A DNA stretch of 64,000 nucleotides. It comes from DATEDA01 sp963827595. Its GTDB lineage: Bacteria > Pseudomonadota > Gammaproteobacteria > Burkholderiales > SG8-39. This document shows, piece after piece, positions 50,983-61,212 of the stretch. Position 1 is the stretch's first letter; each line of letters opens with the position of its first letter. The position numbers were made by a program, and so were the translations under genes. The notes below the pieces were generated by a model. That model made no database searches. It had not been told where the DNA came from and was given only the letters and a program-made list of their open reading frames with translations. The stretch lies in assembly GCA_963827595.1 (NCBI GenBank), contig CAWHBT010000005.1:1-64000 (forward strand). The letters run 5' to 3'.

Positions 50983-51888
50983 CTACCGCCGGGCGACCTT
51001 GCGCGCGGCGACTTCCGCAATCCGCTCCCGGATCGCCGCGAGCGCCTCGCGCGCCGCGGTCTCGCCGGCGAGGATGTTCTCGGTCTTCTTGTCGAAGTCG
51101 AACATGCGCGTGCGCACGGTGCGCGGCGTGACGACGACGTCGGCCGCCTCGAGCTCGTCGGTGAGCAGCCCGTAGCGTCCGCTCCGGCCGTACTGGGACA
51201 TGCCCGGACCGGCCGCGTTGCGCGCCTGCGCGAACCACGAGACGTCCACTGCGATCACGACGTCGGCGCCCATGGCGCGCGCGAGCTTGACCGGTACCGG
51301 GCTCAGGAGGCCGCCATCCAGATACTCCTCGCCGTTGATCACCGGCGGGACGAACACGTTCGGCACGCTCGCCGAAGCGCGCACCGCGACCCCGGTATTC
51401 CCGCGATTGAACACCGTCAGGCGCCCGCTCTTCGCCGCGGTGGCGACGACGGCGAAGTGCCGCGGCAGCCGCTCGATCGGCCGGTCTTCCACCATCCGGT
51501 TCACGAACTCCTGCAGGGCTTCGCCCTTCACCCAGCCCTTGCCGATCGCCACCAGGTCCACCAGGTCGCTTTCCTCGACCTCGAGCGCGATTCTCTCGAT
51601 CCGGCCGGCGCGATACCCGCTCGCGTAGAGCGCCGCGACCACCGCGCCGGAGCTCGCGCCGGTCACGATGTCCGCCTCGATGCCGCCTTCCTCGAGCGCC
51701 TTGATCACGCCGACGTGGGCAAATCCGCGCGCGCCGCCGCTGCCCAGGGCCAGGGCGACGACCGGCCGGTCCGACCGGAACGGCACGATCGCCGCTTCGC
51801 TCGGCGCGCCGGCGCCGTTGTAGTCGGACGGCTGCAGCGAGCACGCGGCGAGGAACGCGGCGGCGAGGAGGATCCCGAACCTGAGCAT
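50983..51888 (-). CDS. Patatin-like phospholipase, lipoprotein
   Basis: 301 residues. A lipobox LAAC (Cys16) after a short hydrophobic signal marks it as a lipoprotein. Patatin motifs: ALGSGGARGFAHVGVIKALE (oxyanion), TGASSGAVVAALYASGYRAG (nucleophile Ser79) and EYLDGGLLSPVPV (catalytic Asp in DGG). Similar to RssA/YlbK-type bacterial patatins but exported. Likely an outer-membrane- or periplasm-anchored esterase or phospholipase. Its direction matches asnS upstream, 28 nt away. Confidence 0.92.
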   Translation of the reverse strand: MLRFGILLAAAFLAACSLQPSDYNGAGAPSEAAIVPFRSDRPVVALALGSGGARGFAHVGVIKALEEGGIEADIVTGASSGAVVAALYASGYRAGRIERIALEVEESDLVDLVAIGKGWVKGEALQEFVNRMVEDRPIERLPRHFAVVATAAKSGRLTVFNRGNTGVAVRASASVPNVFVPPVINGEEYLDGGLLSPVPVKLARAMGADVVIAVDVSWFAQARNAAGPGMSQYGRSGRYGLLTDELEAADVVVTPRTVRTRMFDFDKKTENILAGETAAREALAAIRERIAEVAARKVARR

Positions 51889-51916
51889 GGCGCCGATTGT
51901 AAACGACGGAACGCGG

Positions 51917-53317
<1,401 letters not shown>

Positions 53318-53376
53318 TGGGTTACCTTGTCGCTTCGCGCCAAGGATTCGCGCTTGGGGCGGGCCGGCGCGCTCAT
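53318..53376 (-). repeat. 60-bp translatable repeat, copy 3
   Basis: Minus strand, reads ATGAGC at 53376, core GGCCCGCCCCAAGCGCGAAT, product MSAPARPKRESLARSDKVTQ, and ends in a TGA overlapping the asnS ATG. Very close to copy 2 at 25398-25456. It therefore occurs directly before an essential gene. Confidence 0.85.
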
Positions 53377-53404
53377 GCCTCGAGGAGCGGCGCGCCCGTC
53401 GCGG

Positions 53405-54181
53405 TCACTCGCGATACGACGGATCGATACCGTCGAGCTTGGCGAGCAGCGCCGGCCACTCCAGCACGCCGAAGGGCCGGCGGGTGGTCGGGAGATACAG
53501 CCGGTAGGACTCCATGACGACCGGGCCCGGCGGGAGCTGCAGCTCGACGTTGCACGACAGCGCGGCGACCTGCACCTGGCAGGCGCGCTCCAGCCGGTAC
53601 ATGTTGTTGAACGCCTCGGGGATGCTCGCGCCGACGGTGAGCAGCCCGTGGTTCCTGAGGATCATCGCATCCTGGTCGCCGAGGTCGCGCACCAGGCGCG
53701 CCTGCTCGTCCAGGTTGATCGCCACGCCTTCGTAGTCGTGGTACGCGATCTTCGCGAACCGCATGGACGTCTGGGCGATCGGCATCAGCCCGCTCTTCAT
53801 GGCCGACACCGCCATGCCGGCGATGGTATGGGTGTGGATCACGCAGTCGACGTCGTGGCGCGCCGCGTGGATCGCGCTGTGGATGACGTAGCCGGCCTGG
53901 TTGATGCCGTACTCGGTCGGGTTGAAGAGAATCTTTCCTGCCAGGTCGAGCTTGATGAAGCACGAGGCGTACATCTGGTCGTAGAGCAGGCCGTAGGGAT
54001 TGATCAGGAACGCGTCGTCCGCGCCGGGCACCCGGGTGCTGATGTGGTTCGCGCTCTGCTCCGTCATCCCGTACAGGTCGACGAGGCGGTAGCACGCGGC
54101 GAGATCGACCCGCTTCTGCCACTCCTCCTTGCTGACCTGGTCCCGGACGGACTTGCCCTTCTTGAGCGACTGGACGGCCAT
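53405..54181 (-). CDS. Class II aldolase/adducin-family protein
   Basis: 258 residues. YRLVDLYGMTEQSANHISTR is the family opening. CVIHTHTIAGMAVSAM carries the His-x-His metal pair, and MILRNHGLLTVGASIPEAF supplies the third His. A Zn-dependent aldolase or decarboxylase of fuculose-phosphate-aldolase type, or a non-catalytic adducin-like relative. The stop lies 28 nt before repeat copy 3 and 87 nt before asnS, in the same direction. Divergent from a Bug receptor gene (83 bp between starts), whose ligand it may process. Confidence 0.9.
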   Translation of the reverse strand: MAVQSLKKGKSVRDQVSKEEWQKRVDLAACYRLVDLYGMTEQSANHISTRVPGADDAFLINPYGLLYDQMYASCFIKLDLAGKILFNPTEYGINQAGYVIHSAIHAARHDVDCVIHTHTIAGMAVSAMKSGLMPIAQTSMRFAKIAYHDYEGVAINLDEQARLVRDLGDQDAMILRNHGLLTVGASIPEAFNNMYRLERACQVQVAALSCNVELQLPPGPVVMESYRLYLPTTRRPFGVLEWPALLAKLDGIDPSYRE

Positions 54182-54263
54182 GACGTTGATCCCGAAAGGA
54201 CTGGCGATGTGCCGCGGGAAGTATATGGCAAGATGGCGCGATCCGGCCGAGGAAGAGGTGGCG

Positions 54264-55238
54264 ATGCGGCACTTGACGATCGTGCGACGGGGCTTCCTCG
54301 GGCTCGTGCTCGCGTTCCTCGCTGCCGCCGCCGCGGCGCAGTCCTATCCGAGCCGGCCGGTGCGGCTCATCATCCCGTTCCCGCCGGGCGGGAGCAACGA
54401 CATCGTCGGGCGCATGGCGGCCGCGCAGCTCGGCGAGCGCCTCGGGCAGCAGGTCGTCGTCGACAACCGCGGCGGAGCCGGCGGCACGATCGGCACGGAC
54501 ATCGCCGCGAAGGCCCCACCCGACGGGTACACGCTCCTCCTCATCTCCACGGCGTACGCCTTCAACACCTCGATCTACCGGCAGCTCCCGTACGATCCCG
54601 TGAAGTCGTTCGTCCCGGTCGCCATCATCGGCGCGGGGCCCGGCGTACTGGTCGTCAACCCGCGACTCCCGGTCGGCTCGGTGCAGGAGCTCGTCGCCCT
54701 GGCGAAGCAGAAGCCCGGCCAGCTCAACAACGCCTCGGCCGGGGTCGGCAGCTTCCAGCACCTCGCGAGCGAGCTCTTCAAGATGCAGGCCGGCATCGAT
54801 CTTCTTCACGTGCCCTACAAGGGCGGCGGCCCGGCGATGATGGATCTCATCGGCGGCCAGGCCGACGTGTCGGTCGGCTCGCTCATCCAGATGCTGCCGC
54901 ACATCCGCAGCGGCAAGCTGAAGGCGCTCGGTACGACCGGTGCGAAGCGCGCCGCCGTGCTCCCCGACGTGCCGACGATCGCCGAAGCCGGCGTGCCCGG
55001 CTACGAGGCGACCAACTGGTGGGGGTTCCTCGCGCCTGCAGGCACCCCTCAGCCGGTCGTCGACCGGCTGCATGCGGAGCTTGCGGCGACCGTCGCCTCC
55101 GCGGAGACGAGGAAGCGCCTCGAGACCGAGGGCGCCGAAGGGCGGCAGATGAGCCAGGCCGACTTCGGCCGGTTCATCGCCGACGAGACGACGAAGTGGG
55201 CGAGGGTCGTGAAGGAGGCGGGCATCCGCGCCGAGTAG
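54264..55238 (+). CDS. Bug/TctC-family solute-binding protein 4
   Basis: 324 residues; GAGGAAGAGG lies upstream of ATG 54264. Signal GFLGLVLAFLAAAAAAQ, mature SYPSRPVRLIIPFPPGGSND, VVVDNRGGAGGTIGTDIAAK, IDLLHVPYKGGGPAMMDLIG and LKALGTTGAKRAAVLPDVPT. Fourth orphan receptor of this type in the window, each with different neighbours, so probably a different ligand. Runs 20 nt ahead of an exported methyltransferase-like gene. Confidence 0.93.
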   Translation: MRHLTIVRRGFLGLVLAFLAAAAAAQSYPSRPVRLIIPFPPGGSNDIVGRMAAAQLGERLGQQVVVDNRGGAGGTIGTDIAAKAPPDGYTLLLISTAYAFNTSIYRQLPYDPVKSFVPVAIIGAGPGVLVVNPRLPVGSVQELVALAKQKPGQLNNASAGVGSFQHLASELFKMQAGIDLLHVPYKGGGPAMMDLIGGQADVSVGSLIQMLPHIRSGKLKALGTTGAKRAAVLPDVPTIAEAGVPGYEATNWWGFLAPAGTPQPVVDRLHAELAATVASAETRKRLETEGAEGRQMSQADFGRFIADETTKWARVVKEAGIRAE

Positions 55239-55258
55239 GCGCCGCGCCCGGAACGGAC

Positions 55259-55789
55259 ATGCGCATGCTACGACGTCTCGCGATCATTGCGGCGCTCGGC
55301 CTGACCCTCGCGGCCCAGGCGCAGACCGCGTCGCGGACCCCCGACGTCGGTTTTGTCCCGACGCCCGAGGACGTGGTCGCCGGCATGCTCAGCCTCGCGG
55401 GCGTGAAGCGGAGTGACGTCGTCTACGATCTCGGCTCCGGCGACGGCCGGATCGTCATCCAGGCGGCGAAGCGCTACGGCGCGCGCGGCGTCGGGATCGA
55501 CATCAACCCCGAGCGGATCGAGGAAGCGACGCGTAACGCCCGCGCCGCGAAGGTCGCGGACCGGGTGCGCTTCCTCAACCAGGATCTCTTCGAGTCGGAC
55601 CTCGGCGAGGCGACCGTCGTCACGCTGTACCTGCTGCCGCGCCTCAATCTCAAGCTGCGGCCCAAGCTGCTCGCCGAGCTGAAGCCGGGCACGCGCATCG
55701 TGTCGCACGGCTTCGACATGGGCGACTGGCCGCCCGACGGGGTGGCGCAGATCGGCCACACGACGATCTATCTGTGGACGATCAAGTGA
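55259..55789 (+). CDS. Exported class I methyltransferase-fold protein
   Basis: 176 residues. An N-terminal Sec signal (RRLAIIAALGLTLAAQAQ) precedes a compact SAM-binding fold: VVYDLGSGDGRIVIQAAKRY (motif I), VGIDINPERIEEATRNARAA, RVRFLNQDLFESDLGEATVV and VSHGFDMGDWPPDGVAQIGH. SAM is not thought to be present in the periplasm, so either the signal is a membrane anchor with a cytoplasmic domain or the fold has another role. Two possible ATGs (55259, 55265). The stop overlaps the GTG of the next gene (GTGA). Confidence 0.85.
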   Translation: MRMLRRLAIIAALGLTLAAQAQTASRTPDVGFVPTPEDVVAGMLSLAGVKRSDVVYDLGSGDGRIVIQAAKRYGARGVGIDINPERIEEATRNARAAKVADRVRFLNQDLFESDLGEATVVTLYLLPRLNLKLRPKLLAELKPGTRIVSHGFDMGDWPPDGVAQIGHTTIYLWTIK

Positions 55790-56373
55790 AGCGAGTTGTC
55801 GGCCTGATTGCAGCGCTGCTCGCCGCAGCCGGCGGCGCGCTCGCCCAGCAGCCGACGCCGGAAGCGGGGCCGCCCGCAGTCGCGAGCGTGGTGCGGATCA
55901 CCGCTTCGGTGGAAGGCGTCGACGCCGTGAACCGGACCGTCACCGTGAAAGGACCGCGGGGCCGGGTCGTCACGCTGCCGGTGGGCGCCGAGGTCCAGCA
56001 CCTCGACCAGGTGAAGGCCGGCGATATCGTCGTGGTGCGCTACCTCGAGGCGCTGGCGCTCGAGGTGAAGAAGAGCGGGGTCCGCGAGCGCACGGAAACC
56101 CAGACCGTTGCCCCCGCCAAGCCCGGCGAACGCCCCGCGGCCGTCGAGGCGCGGCAGCTGACGGTGATTGCCGACGTCGTCGGCGTCGACCCGAAGCGGC
56201 AGCTCGTAACGCTGCGCGGTCCGCGGCGGACGGTCGACGTGAAGGTGCGCGACCCCAACCAGCTCAAGCTGCTGAAGGTCGGCGACCAGGTCGAAGCGAC
56301 CTACACCGAGGCGGCCGCGATCGCGATCGAGCCCGCGCCTAAGGCGGCGCGGCTGACGCCGGTGGGCGGCTAG
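55786..56373 (+). CDS. Small exported protein with duplicated ~60-residue domain, unknown
   Basis: 195 residues from GTG 55786. Sec signal VVGLIAALLAAAGGALAQ. The mature part contains two related halves: ASVEGVDAVNRTVTVKGPRG with VQHLDQVKAGDIVVVRYLEA, and ADVVGVDPKRQLVTLRGPRR with LKLLKVGDQVEATYTEAAAI. The shared pattern (VxGVD…R-x-VT-x-x-GPR…L-x-x-(V/L)-x-GD-x-V-x-x-x-Y-x-EA) suggests duplicated small beta-barrels (DUF5666/OB-like). It is coupled to the exported methyltransferase-like gene. Its stop and that of the facing gene share the palindrome CTAG. Confidence 0.82.
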   Translation: MKRVVGLIAALLAAAGGALAQQPTPEAGPPAVASVVRITASVEGVDAVNRTVTVKGPRGRVVTLPVGAEVQHLDQVKAGDIVVVRYLEALALEVKKSGVRERTETQTVAPAKPGERPAAVEARQLTVIADVVGVDPKRQLVTLRGPRRTVDVKVRDPNQLKLLKVGDQVEATYTEAAAIAIEPAPKAARLTPVGG

Positions 56374-57515
56374 CCCCAGAACTCGCGCGTGGCGATGCGC
56401 GCGCCTTCGGCGAGCGCCGCCAGCTTCGCCCAGACGACGTCGGGATCGACCGCGGCCTGCCCGACCCACGTGCCGTAGCCGCAATCGGTGCCGGCGATCA
56501 CGTTCTCGCGGCCGACGAGCTTCGCGTACCGCCCGATCCGCTGCGCGACGAGCTCCGGGTGCTCGATGAAGTTGGTCTTGGACTCGAGCACCCCGGGAAT
56601 GAGCACCTTGCCCGCCGGCAGCTTCACGCGCTCGAAGACCGTCCACTCGTGCGCGTGGCGCGGGTTCGCGGCCTCGAAGGAGATCGCCGCGGGGCGCGCG
56701 AGGAACACCGTGTCGATGATGTCGGCGAGCGGCACGTCGCAGTGGTGCGGGCCCTCGTAGTTCCCCCAGCACAGGTGGAGGCGCAGCTGCTCGGGCGGGA
56801 TGCGCGCGACCGCGTAGTTGAGCGCCTCGATGTGCAGGCGCGCCTGCGTCCGGAACTCCTCCAGGCCGAGGTTCGCGTACTGGATGTGACGCCCCATCGC
56901 GAGATCCGGACAGTCGAGCTGCAGGACAATGCCCGCGTTGGCGATCGCCTCGTACTCGTGCCGCATCGCATCGGCGATCGCGAACAGATACTCCTCCTGG
57001 CTCGAGTAGTGCTCGTTCCTGAAGAACAGCCCGATCACCCCCGGCGATGCGGCGCTCAGGAAGCCTTCCTCGGCTTTGACCGTCTTCAGCGCGGCGGTCA
57101 GGTTGGCGGCGTCGGCCTGCGCGGCTTGCCCATCGCGCACGCTGATCGGCGCGTTGCACCCCGGGGTCTTGCGGCGCGAGCGGCCGGGATCGCCGAACAC
57201 GCGCTTCGCCAGGTTCGGGTAGTCGGCCAGGTCCTGGTAGACGAAGGTATTGCCGGCGCCGCCGAAGCCGTTCAGACGGTCCTTGGCGTAGGTGGCGTAG
57301 CTCGGCTTGCTCATCTCGCCGTCGTTGATCACGTCGACGCCGGCCGTGGCCTGCTTGCCGACCACCTCCGCGACCGCGGCGGCGATGCGCGCGCCGAGCG
57401 CCGCGCGATCGATCGGCACGCCTTCCTCCTTGGCGTACATCATCCGGATCAGGTCCTCGGGTCGCGGGAGGCTGCCGGTATGGGTCGTGAGGAAGCGGTC
57501 GGTGCTGCGTTTCAT
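56370..57515 (-). CDS. MetE C-terminal-type (cobalamin-independent methionine synthase II) protein
   Basis: 381 residues. Zinc ligands equivalent to MetE are His247 and Cys249 (LHLHLCWGN), Glu281 (AISFEAANPRH) and Cys345 (AGTDCGYGTW). THTGSLPRPEDL and VINDGEMSKPSY are family openings. The MetE N-terminal half is missing, as in stand-alone members that transfer methyl or larger alkyl groups to a thiol (for example epoxyalkane:coenzyme M transferase). Linked to a NitT/TauT importer in the same operon, so the alkyl donor may be imported. Last gene of that operon, 17 nt after the receptor. Confidence 0.9.
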   Translation of the reverse strand: MKRSTDRFLTTHTGSLPRPEDLIRMMYAKEEGVPIDRAALGARIAAAVAEVVGKQATAGVDVINDGEMSKPSYATYAKDRLNGFGGAGNTFVYQDLADYPNLAKRVFGDPGRSRRKTPGCNAPISVRDGQAAQADAANLTAALKTVKAEEGFLSAASPGVIGLFFRNEHYSSQEEYLFAIADAMRHEYEAIANAGIVLQLDCPDLAMGRHIQYANLGLEEFRTQARLHIEALNYAVARIPPEQLRLHLCWGNYEGPHHCDVPLADIIDTVFLARPAAISFEAANPRHAHEWTVFERVKLPAGKVLIPGVLESKTNFIEHPELVAQRIGRYAKLVGRENVIAGTDCGYGTWVGQAAVDPDVVWAKLAALAEGARIATREFWG

Positions 57516-57532
57516 GGGGTGCGCCGGGAGAG

Positions 57533-58525
57533 TCAGGCGCGCGCTTTGGCCATGAACTCCGGTCGGAGCGCCTTGCTCCAGTCCGGAATCGCCTTGATCT
57601 TCTTCTCGCGCAGCAGGATCTCGGCGTGCTGCAGCAGGTAGGGCTGGATGTCGGACGGGAACCCCGGATCGACATCCACCGCCGCGAGCGCCTTCGCGAA
57701 GGTCTCGGGGGACATCTTGTAGCCCTTCGATGTGAAGAACCCGTAGATGGCGTCGGCGACCTGCTTCGGCTGCTGCTTGAAGTCGCGCCCGACCGCGAGC
57801 CAGGCCTTCAGGTACGCGACGATCGCATCCGGATGCTTCTCCACGAACTCCGGGGTCGCCGCCATGAAGACCGGAACCTTGTCCGCGCCCTCGAGAGAGG
57901 CGATCGCGTTGCCGATGCCATCGGCCTCGGCAATCGCGTTGTAGGGCTCGACGTTCACCATGGCGTCCACCGTCTTGGCGGCCATCGCGGCGACCATGTT
58001 CGTGACGTCCATGCGGACTTCCTGGTAGTCGCCCTTCTTGAGGCCGTGCGCGGGCCCGAGCTGGTCGACGAAGATGTTGCCGATGGAGGAGCCGGTCTGG
58101 TTGGCGATCTTGAGCCCGCGTAGCTGCTCCATTTTGGTGATGTTGAGATCCTTGCGCGCCACCACCTTGGCGGTCCTGCCTACGCTCTCGATCACCGCGA
58201 TCGCCACCAGCCCGCCGCGGTCGTGGCCGATGATGAACGACGGTCCCGCGTAGGTCCCCATGTCCACCTGGCGGGCCACCATCTGCTGCATCGTGATGTT
58301 GCCCGACGGGACCGCGAACTCCTCGAACTGGATGCCCTGCTTGTCGAGCTGCCCCGAGCGCAGCAGGTAGTACGTGGGCATGCCCCACATGTTCGTCTGG
58401 TAGCCCTGGCGGATGAGCGTCTTGGTCTGCGCCAGACCCGGGCGCCATGCGCCCGCCGTCAATACGCCCGCCCCGGACGCTGCCAGGAACCGCCGCCGGG
58501 TCATGCCGTCGCGTCGCATCGTCAT
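57533..58525 (-). CDS. NitT/TauT-type ABC transporter receptor 2 (Tat-type signal)
   Basis: 330 residues; AAGGAGG lies 8 nt upstream of ATG 58525. MTRRRFLAASGAGVLTAGAW is a clear twin-arginine signal. The mature part has IRQGYQTNMWGMPTYYLL, GNITMQQMVARQVDMGTYAG and LRGLKIANQTGSSIGNIFVD of the NMT1/SsuA fold. A Tat signal suggests a folded or cofactor-bound receptor. Follows the ATPase and precedes the MetE-type gene in one operon. Confidence 0.9.
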   Translation of the reverse strand: MTMRRDGMTRRRFLAASGAGVLTAGAWRPGLAQTKTLIRQGYQTNMWGMPTYYLLRSGQLDKQGIQFEEFAVPSGNITMQQMVARQVDMGTYAGPSFIIGHDRGGLVAIAVIESVGRTAKVVARKDLNITKMEQLRGLKIANQTGSSIGNIFVDQLGPAHGLKKGDYQEVRMDVTNMVAAMAAKTVDAMVNVEPYNAIAEADGIGNAIASLEGADKVPVFMAATPEFVEKHPDAIVAYLKAWLAVGRDFKQQPKQVADAIYGFFTSKGYKMSPETFAKALAAVDVDPGFPSDIQPYLLQHAEILLREKKIKAIPDWSKALRPEFMAKARA

Positions 58526-58574
58526 GGTGCCGTCCTCCTTCTGGGTCGCCGTTCCAAGCGCTCCGCCTCGTTCT

Positions 58575-59339
58575 TCATGCGGCCGTCGCGGCCTGCTCGG
58601 TGAGGTGGCGAAGCAGCTCCTTCTGATACTCGAGGAATTCTACGCTGAGCGGGTCGCGCGGCCGCCGCAGGCCGATGCGCACCTGCGTTTTCACCGTTCC
58701 GGGGTGCGGGGTCATCACGACCACCCGGTCGGCGAGGAACACCGCCTCGGCGACGTTGTGCGTCACGTAGATCACGGTCTTCCTGGTCTCCCGCCACACC
58801 TCGGCGAGCAGCCGCTGCATCTCGTCCCGCGTCAGGGCGTCCAGCGCCGCAAAGGGCTCGTCCATCAGGAGCACCCCGGGGTTGTAGGCAAGCGCCCGGG
58901 CGATGGCGACCCGCTGCTGCATGCCGCCCGACAGGTGGTGCGGATACGACTGCGCGAACTTCTCCAGCTTCACCAGGCGCAGCTGCTCCATGGCGATCGC
59001 CTCGCGCTCGGCCCTGGCGACGCCCTTCATCTCGAGCCCGAAGGCGACGTTGCCGAGGGCGGTGCGCCAGGGAAAGAGCTGGGCGAAGTCCTGGAACACG
59101 ACCCCGCGGTCCAGCCCCTGGCCGGTGACGGCTTTCCCGCCGATCCGGATCTCGCCGGACCCCGGCGCCAGGAACCCGGCCAGGATGTTGAGCAGGGTCG
59201 TCTTCCCGCAGCCGCTGGGGCCGACGATGCAGAGGAACTCGGACGCCTCCATGGCGAAGGTGACGCCCCGCACGCCCGGAACCTGCCCGCTCGGCGTGTC
59301 GTAGACGAGCGTGACGTCGCGGACCTCGATCTGCGGCAT
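58575..59339 (-). CDS. NitT/TauT-type ABC transporter ATPase 2
   Basis: 254 residues. Walker A GPSGCGKTT, VVFQDFAQLFPWRTALGNVA, signature LSGGMQQRV, Walker B VLLMDEPFAALD and VTHNVAEAVFLADRV are the SsuB/TauB pattern. Lies between the permeases and the receptor. Powers the two-permease importer of this operon. Confidence 0.93.
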   Translation of the reverse strand: MPQIEVRDVTLVYDTPSGQVPGVRGVTFAMEASEFLCIVGPSGCGKTTLLNILAGFLAPGSGEIRIGGKAVTGQGLDRGVVFQDFAQLFPWRTALGNVAFGLEMKGVARAEREAIAMEQLRLVKLEKFAQSYPHHLSGGMQQRVAIARALAYNPGVLLMDEPFAALDALTRDEMQRLLAEVWRETRKTVIYVTHNVAEAVFLADRVVVMTPHPGTVKTQVRIGLRRPRDPLSVEFLEYQKELLRHLTEQAATAA

Positions 59340-59355
59340 CCGCGCGACCCCGCCG

Positions 59356-60147
59356 CTAGCTCTTCGCCGCGCGGACCATGCCCCAGCGCAGGATCGTCGC
59401 GCGCTCGAGCGAGCCGAACACCAGCCGCTCGAACAAGAAGCCGATGAACCCGATCACCGCCAGCGACGCGAGCATCACATCGGCGTTCAGGAACTCCTTC
59501 GCGTCGAAGATCACCCACCCGAGCCCCCAGGCGGAGGCGGCGATGATCTCGGCGCCGACCACGGCGACGAACGAGCGCAGGAACGCCTGGCGGACGCCGG
59601 TGATGATGAACGGCGACGCGCCCGGCACGATGACCTTCCAGAAGAGGTCCGGTCCCCGCGCGCCCATCGCGCCGGCCGCCCGCAGCCACAGCGGGTTGAC
59701 GGAGCGCACCCCGGTCCACGCATTCAGCACCATCGGGAACGTCGCCGCGTAGAACACCACCAGGATCGTGGTCGTGTTGCCGAGACCGAACCAGAGAATG
59801 AAGACCGGCACCCAGGCGAGCGAGGGGATCGGCATGAGCACGCTCACCAGCGGGAGGAAGAACTGCTCCACGGCGCGGAAGCGGGCCATCAGGATCCCGA
59901 GCGGCAGACCCACGACGATCGCCAGCGCGAGACCGGCGACCATGCGGTACACGGTATGGAAGGCGTGGGTGAGCATCGTGCCGTCGAGCAGCATGCTCCA
60001 CAGCGTCCGGATCACGGCGGGCAGGCTGGGAACGAGCGCCGCGGGGAAGATTCCGCTCCGGGCGACGAGCTCGTACACCGCGGCCGCCGCCAGCAGCGTC
60101 ACCGCCCCCCGGCCGACCGATCGCGTGCGGGTCCCGGCCGCGTTCAC
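59356..60147 (-). CDS. NitT/TauT-type ABC permease 2A
   Basis: 263 residues from GTG 60147 (GTGA overlap with the preceding permease stop). About six spans; PIPSLAWVPVFILWFGLGNT, the EAA loop AAGAMGARGPDLFWKVIVPG and AASAWGLGWVIFDAKEFLNA. Ends RWGMVRAAKS. Shares the GLGWxIFxAxEFLN(A/T)DVMLA motif with its neighbour, so this permease pair comes from a duplication. Confidence 0.91.
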   Translation of the reverse strand: MNAAGTRTRSVGRGAVTLLAAAAVYELVARSGIFPAALVPSLPAVIRTLWSMLLDGTMLTHAFHTVYRMVAGLALAIVVGLPLGILMARFRAVEQFFLPLVSVLMPIPSLAWVPVFILWFGLGNTTTILVVFYAATFPMVLNAWTGVRSVNPLWLRAAGAMGARGPDLFWKVIVPGASPFIITGVRQAFLRSFVAVVGAEIIAASAWGLGWVIFDAKEFLNADVMLASLAVIGFIGFLFERLVFGSLERATILRWGMVRAAKS

Positions 60148-60983
60148 GACGTCATCATCCCCCAGCGGACCACGGTGTACTGCTCGAGCCGCTGGAAGAC
60201 CAGCTTCTCGAGGGCGAGGCCGATCGCGCCGATCACCACGATGCCGGCCAGCATCACGTCGGTGTTCAGGAACTCGCGCGCCCCGAAGATCATCCAGCCG
60301 AGGCCCCACGGCACGGCCGCGAGCATCTCGACGCCCACCAGGATCCGCCACGCCTGCGCGAGGCCGAGCCGCAACCCGGTGAGGATGTACGGCAGCGCGC
60401 CGGGAAGGATGACCTTCCGGAACAGCCGCCGGTCGTCCGCCCCCATCGACTGCGCGGCGCGCACCCAGACCTCCTTCACCGCCTTCACACCTGTCCAGCT
60501 GTTGATGATGACCGGGAAGGCCGATACGAACGCCACCAGCAGGATCGCGCCGACGTTCCCGAGGCCGAACCAGAGCAGGAAGAGCGGTGCATACGCGAGC
60601 CCCGGTACCGGAGCGGCGATGCTCACCAACGGCAGGAAGATGTCCTCCGCCCGTCGCGACCGTCCCATCGCGACGCCGATGACGACGCCGACGACCGCGG
60701 CCAGCGCGAAACCGGCGAGCAGACGCCCGACGGTTTCCACGGCGTGATGCGGCAGGATCCCGGCGGCGGTGAGCCGGATGAGCGTGGCCGCGACCTCTTC
60801 CAGCGGCGGGAAGAGCCGCGGCGGAAAGATTCCGAGCCGCGCGACGAGCTCCCACAGGCCGCCGACGACGAGGAACGGGAACGCGGTCCGGACCACCGCG
60901 CGCAGGCGTTCGCTCGCCCAGAGCGTCGCCGGCGTCCCGGGCGTGGGGGCGCGGCCGTTGGCGGTTGCGACGTGATCGGCCAT
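60144..60983 (-). CDS. NitT/TauT-type ABC permease 2B
   Basis: 279 residues from ATG 60983; a polar N-terminus (~30 residues) precedes six spans. APVPGLAYAPLFLLWFGLGN, the EAA loop AQSMGADDRRLFRKVILPGA and VPWGLGWMIFGAREFLNTDV. Ends RWGMMTS. Strong similarity of the C-terminal halves to permease 2A indicates paralogy and a heterodimeric pore. First gene of the operon 60983 to 56370. Confidence 0.9.
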   Translation of the reverse strand: MADHVATANGRAPTPGTPATLWASERLRAVVRTAFPFLVVGGLWELVARLGIFPPRLFPPLEEVAATLIRLTAAGILPHHAVETVGRLLAGFALAAVVGVVIGVAMGRSRRAEDIFLPLVSIAAPVPGLAYAPLFLLWFGLGNVGAILLVAFVSAFPVIINSWTGVKAVKEVWVRAAQSMGADDRRLFRKVILPGALPYILTGLRLGLAQAWRILVGVEMLAAVPWGLGWMIFGAREFLNTDVMLAGIVVIGAIGLALEKLVFQRLEQYTVVRWGMMTS

Positions 60984-61212
60984 CGCAGCGGCGAGACAGT
61001 TCCTCAGGTCTGAAGCGGGACGGACGTCATGCGCCCCGCTCCCGCGATGCAGCAAAGAACGACGCCGCTCGCGGGGGCGTGCGCGACTGGCCCGGCTTGT
61101 TCGTCGGTTTCAAATCCGCCGCGCCAGAAGGTGCACTGTAGCCAAGGCGACCGGGCCTTCGCAAGCGCCACCGGCGAGCTTGCGAGCGGCGCAACGTGAT
61201 ATACACGCCCGC

